This document shows, in pieces, positions 13,843 through 13,879 of a stretch of 13,879 bases of DNA (the stretch's first letter is position 1; each line of letters opens with the position of its first letter). The position numbers and the translations under genes were made by a program. The DNA comes from WLMZ01 sp037139095 (GTDB lineage: Bacteria; Actinomycetota; Acidimicrobiia; Acidimicrobiales; Ilumatobacteraceae): contig JBAXHD010000056.1 of assembly GCA_037139095.1 (NCBI GenBank), forward strand, positions 1 through 13,879, written 5' to 3'. A model generated the notes under the pieces. The model was not told the origin of the DNA. It saw only the letters and a program-made list of their open reading frames with translations, and did not search any database.

Positions 13843-13879
13843 ATGACTGAGCAAGCAGAGAGCAACCCGCCGCAACAAG
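13843..13879 (+). CDS. start of an unidentified protein, cut by window edge
   Basis: Only twelve codons are visible, beginning MTEQAESNPPQQ. This hydrophilic, Gln/Pro-containing N-terminus gives no clue to function. It is called a gene because the ATG is placed 9 nt behind a TAGCCT box, in the same wording (TAGCCTTGC) as the valS promoter, and because no stop appears before the edge. With so short a stretch, an open frame is weak evidence by itself. Confidence 0.45.
   Translation, partial: MTEQAESNPPQQ

Overview
The window reads as a chromosomal segment of a moderately high-GC (about 60% by eye) actinobacterium, probably an Acidimicrobiia-like (Ilumatobacter-type) lineage. The grounds are the protein style, a ValRS of the 'type 2' form found in some actinobacteria, GTG and possibly TTG starts, tight ATGA/TGATG/GTGA junctions, and TANNNT boxes only 6-9 nt in front of start codons, as expected for actinobacterial leaderless transcripts. 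The taxonomic placement is an inference. Gene density is about 97%. I see no IS element, phage gene, CRISPR, rRNA or tRNA, and no gene-free stretch over 300 bases.

Layout. A long leftward cluster runs from 9546 to the left edge: cysH (APS reductase), cysD and cysN (ATP sulfurylase subunits), cobA (uroporphyrinogen-III methyltransferase), cysS (Cys-tRNA synthetase), a 12-TM-type MFS exporter, a large membrane acyltransferase with an SGNH esterase-like domain, and an acyl-CoA dehydrogenase cut by the window start. The first five genes overlap by 1 or 4 nt at every junction. The MFS exporter and acyltransferase overlap by 4 nt. The acyl-CoA dehydrogenase appears to have its own promoter, overlaid by a near-perfect 24-bp palindrome. 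A 71-bp AT-rich divergent promoter region separates cysH from a rightward pair: a Met8/CysG-N-type precorrin-2 dehydrogenase and valS. Convergent to valS is an MscS-type mechanosensitive channel gene. A further gene starts rightward at the right edge.

How they work together. CysDN makes APS from sulfate and ATP, and the [4Fe-4S]-type CysH reduces APS directly to sulfite. CobA and the Met8-like protein make the siroheme precursor needed by sulfite reductase, which is not in the window. CysS uses the resulting cysteine for translation. The divergent promoter therefore controls both arms of one pathway: sulfate reduction plus the first siroheme step on the left, and the second siroheme step on the right. 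The MFS exporter, acyltransferase, dehydrogenase, ValRS and MscS genes have no evident link to sulfur metabolism. No clearly undescribed system is visible. The most informative signals are the promoter architecture, the palindrome, and the placement of cysS inside a sulfur operon.
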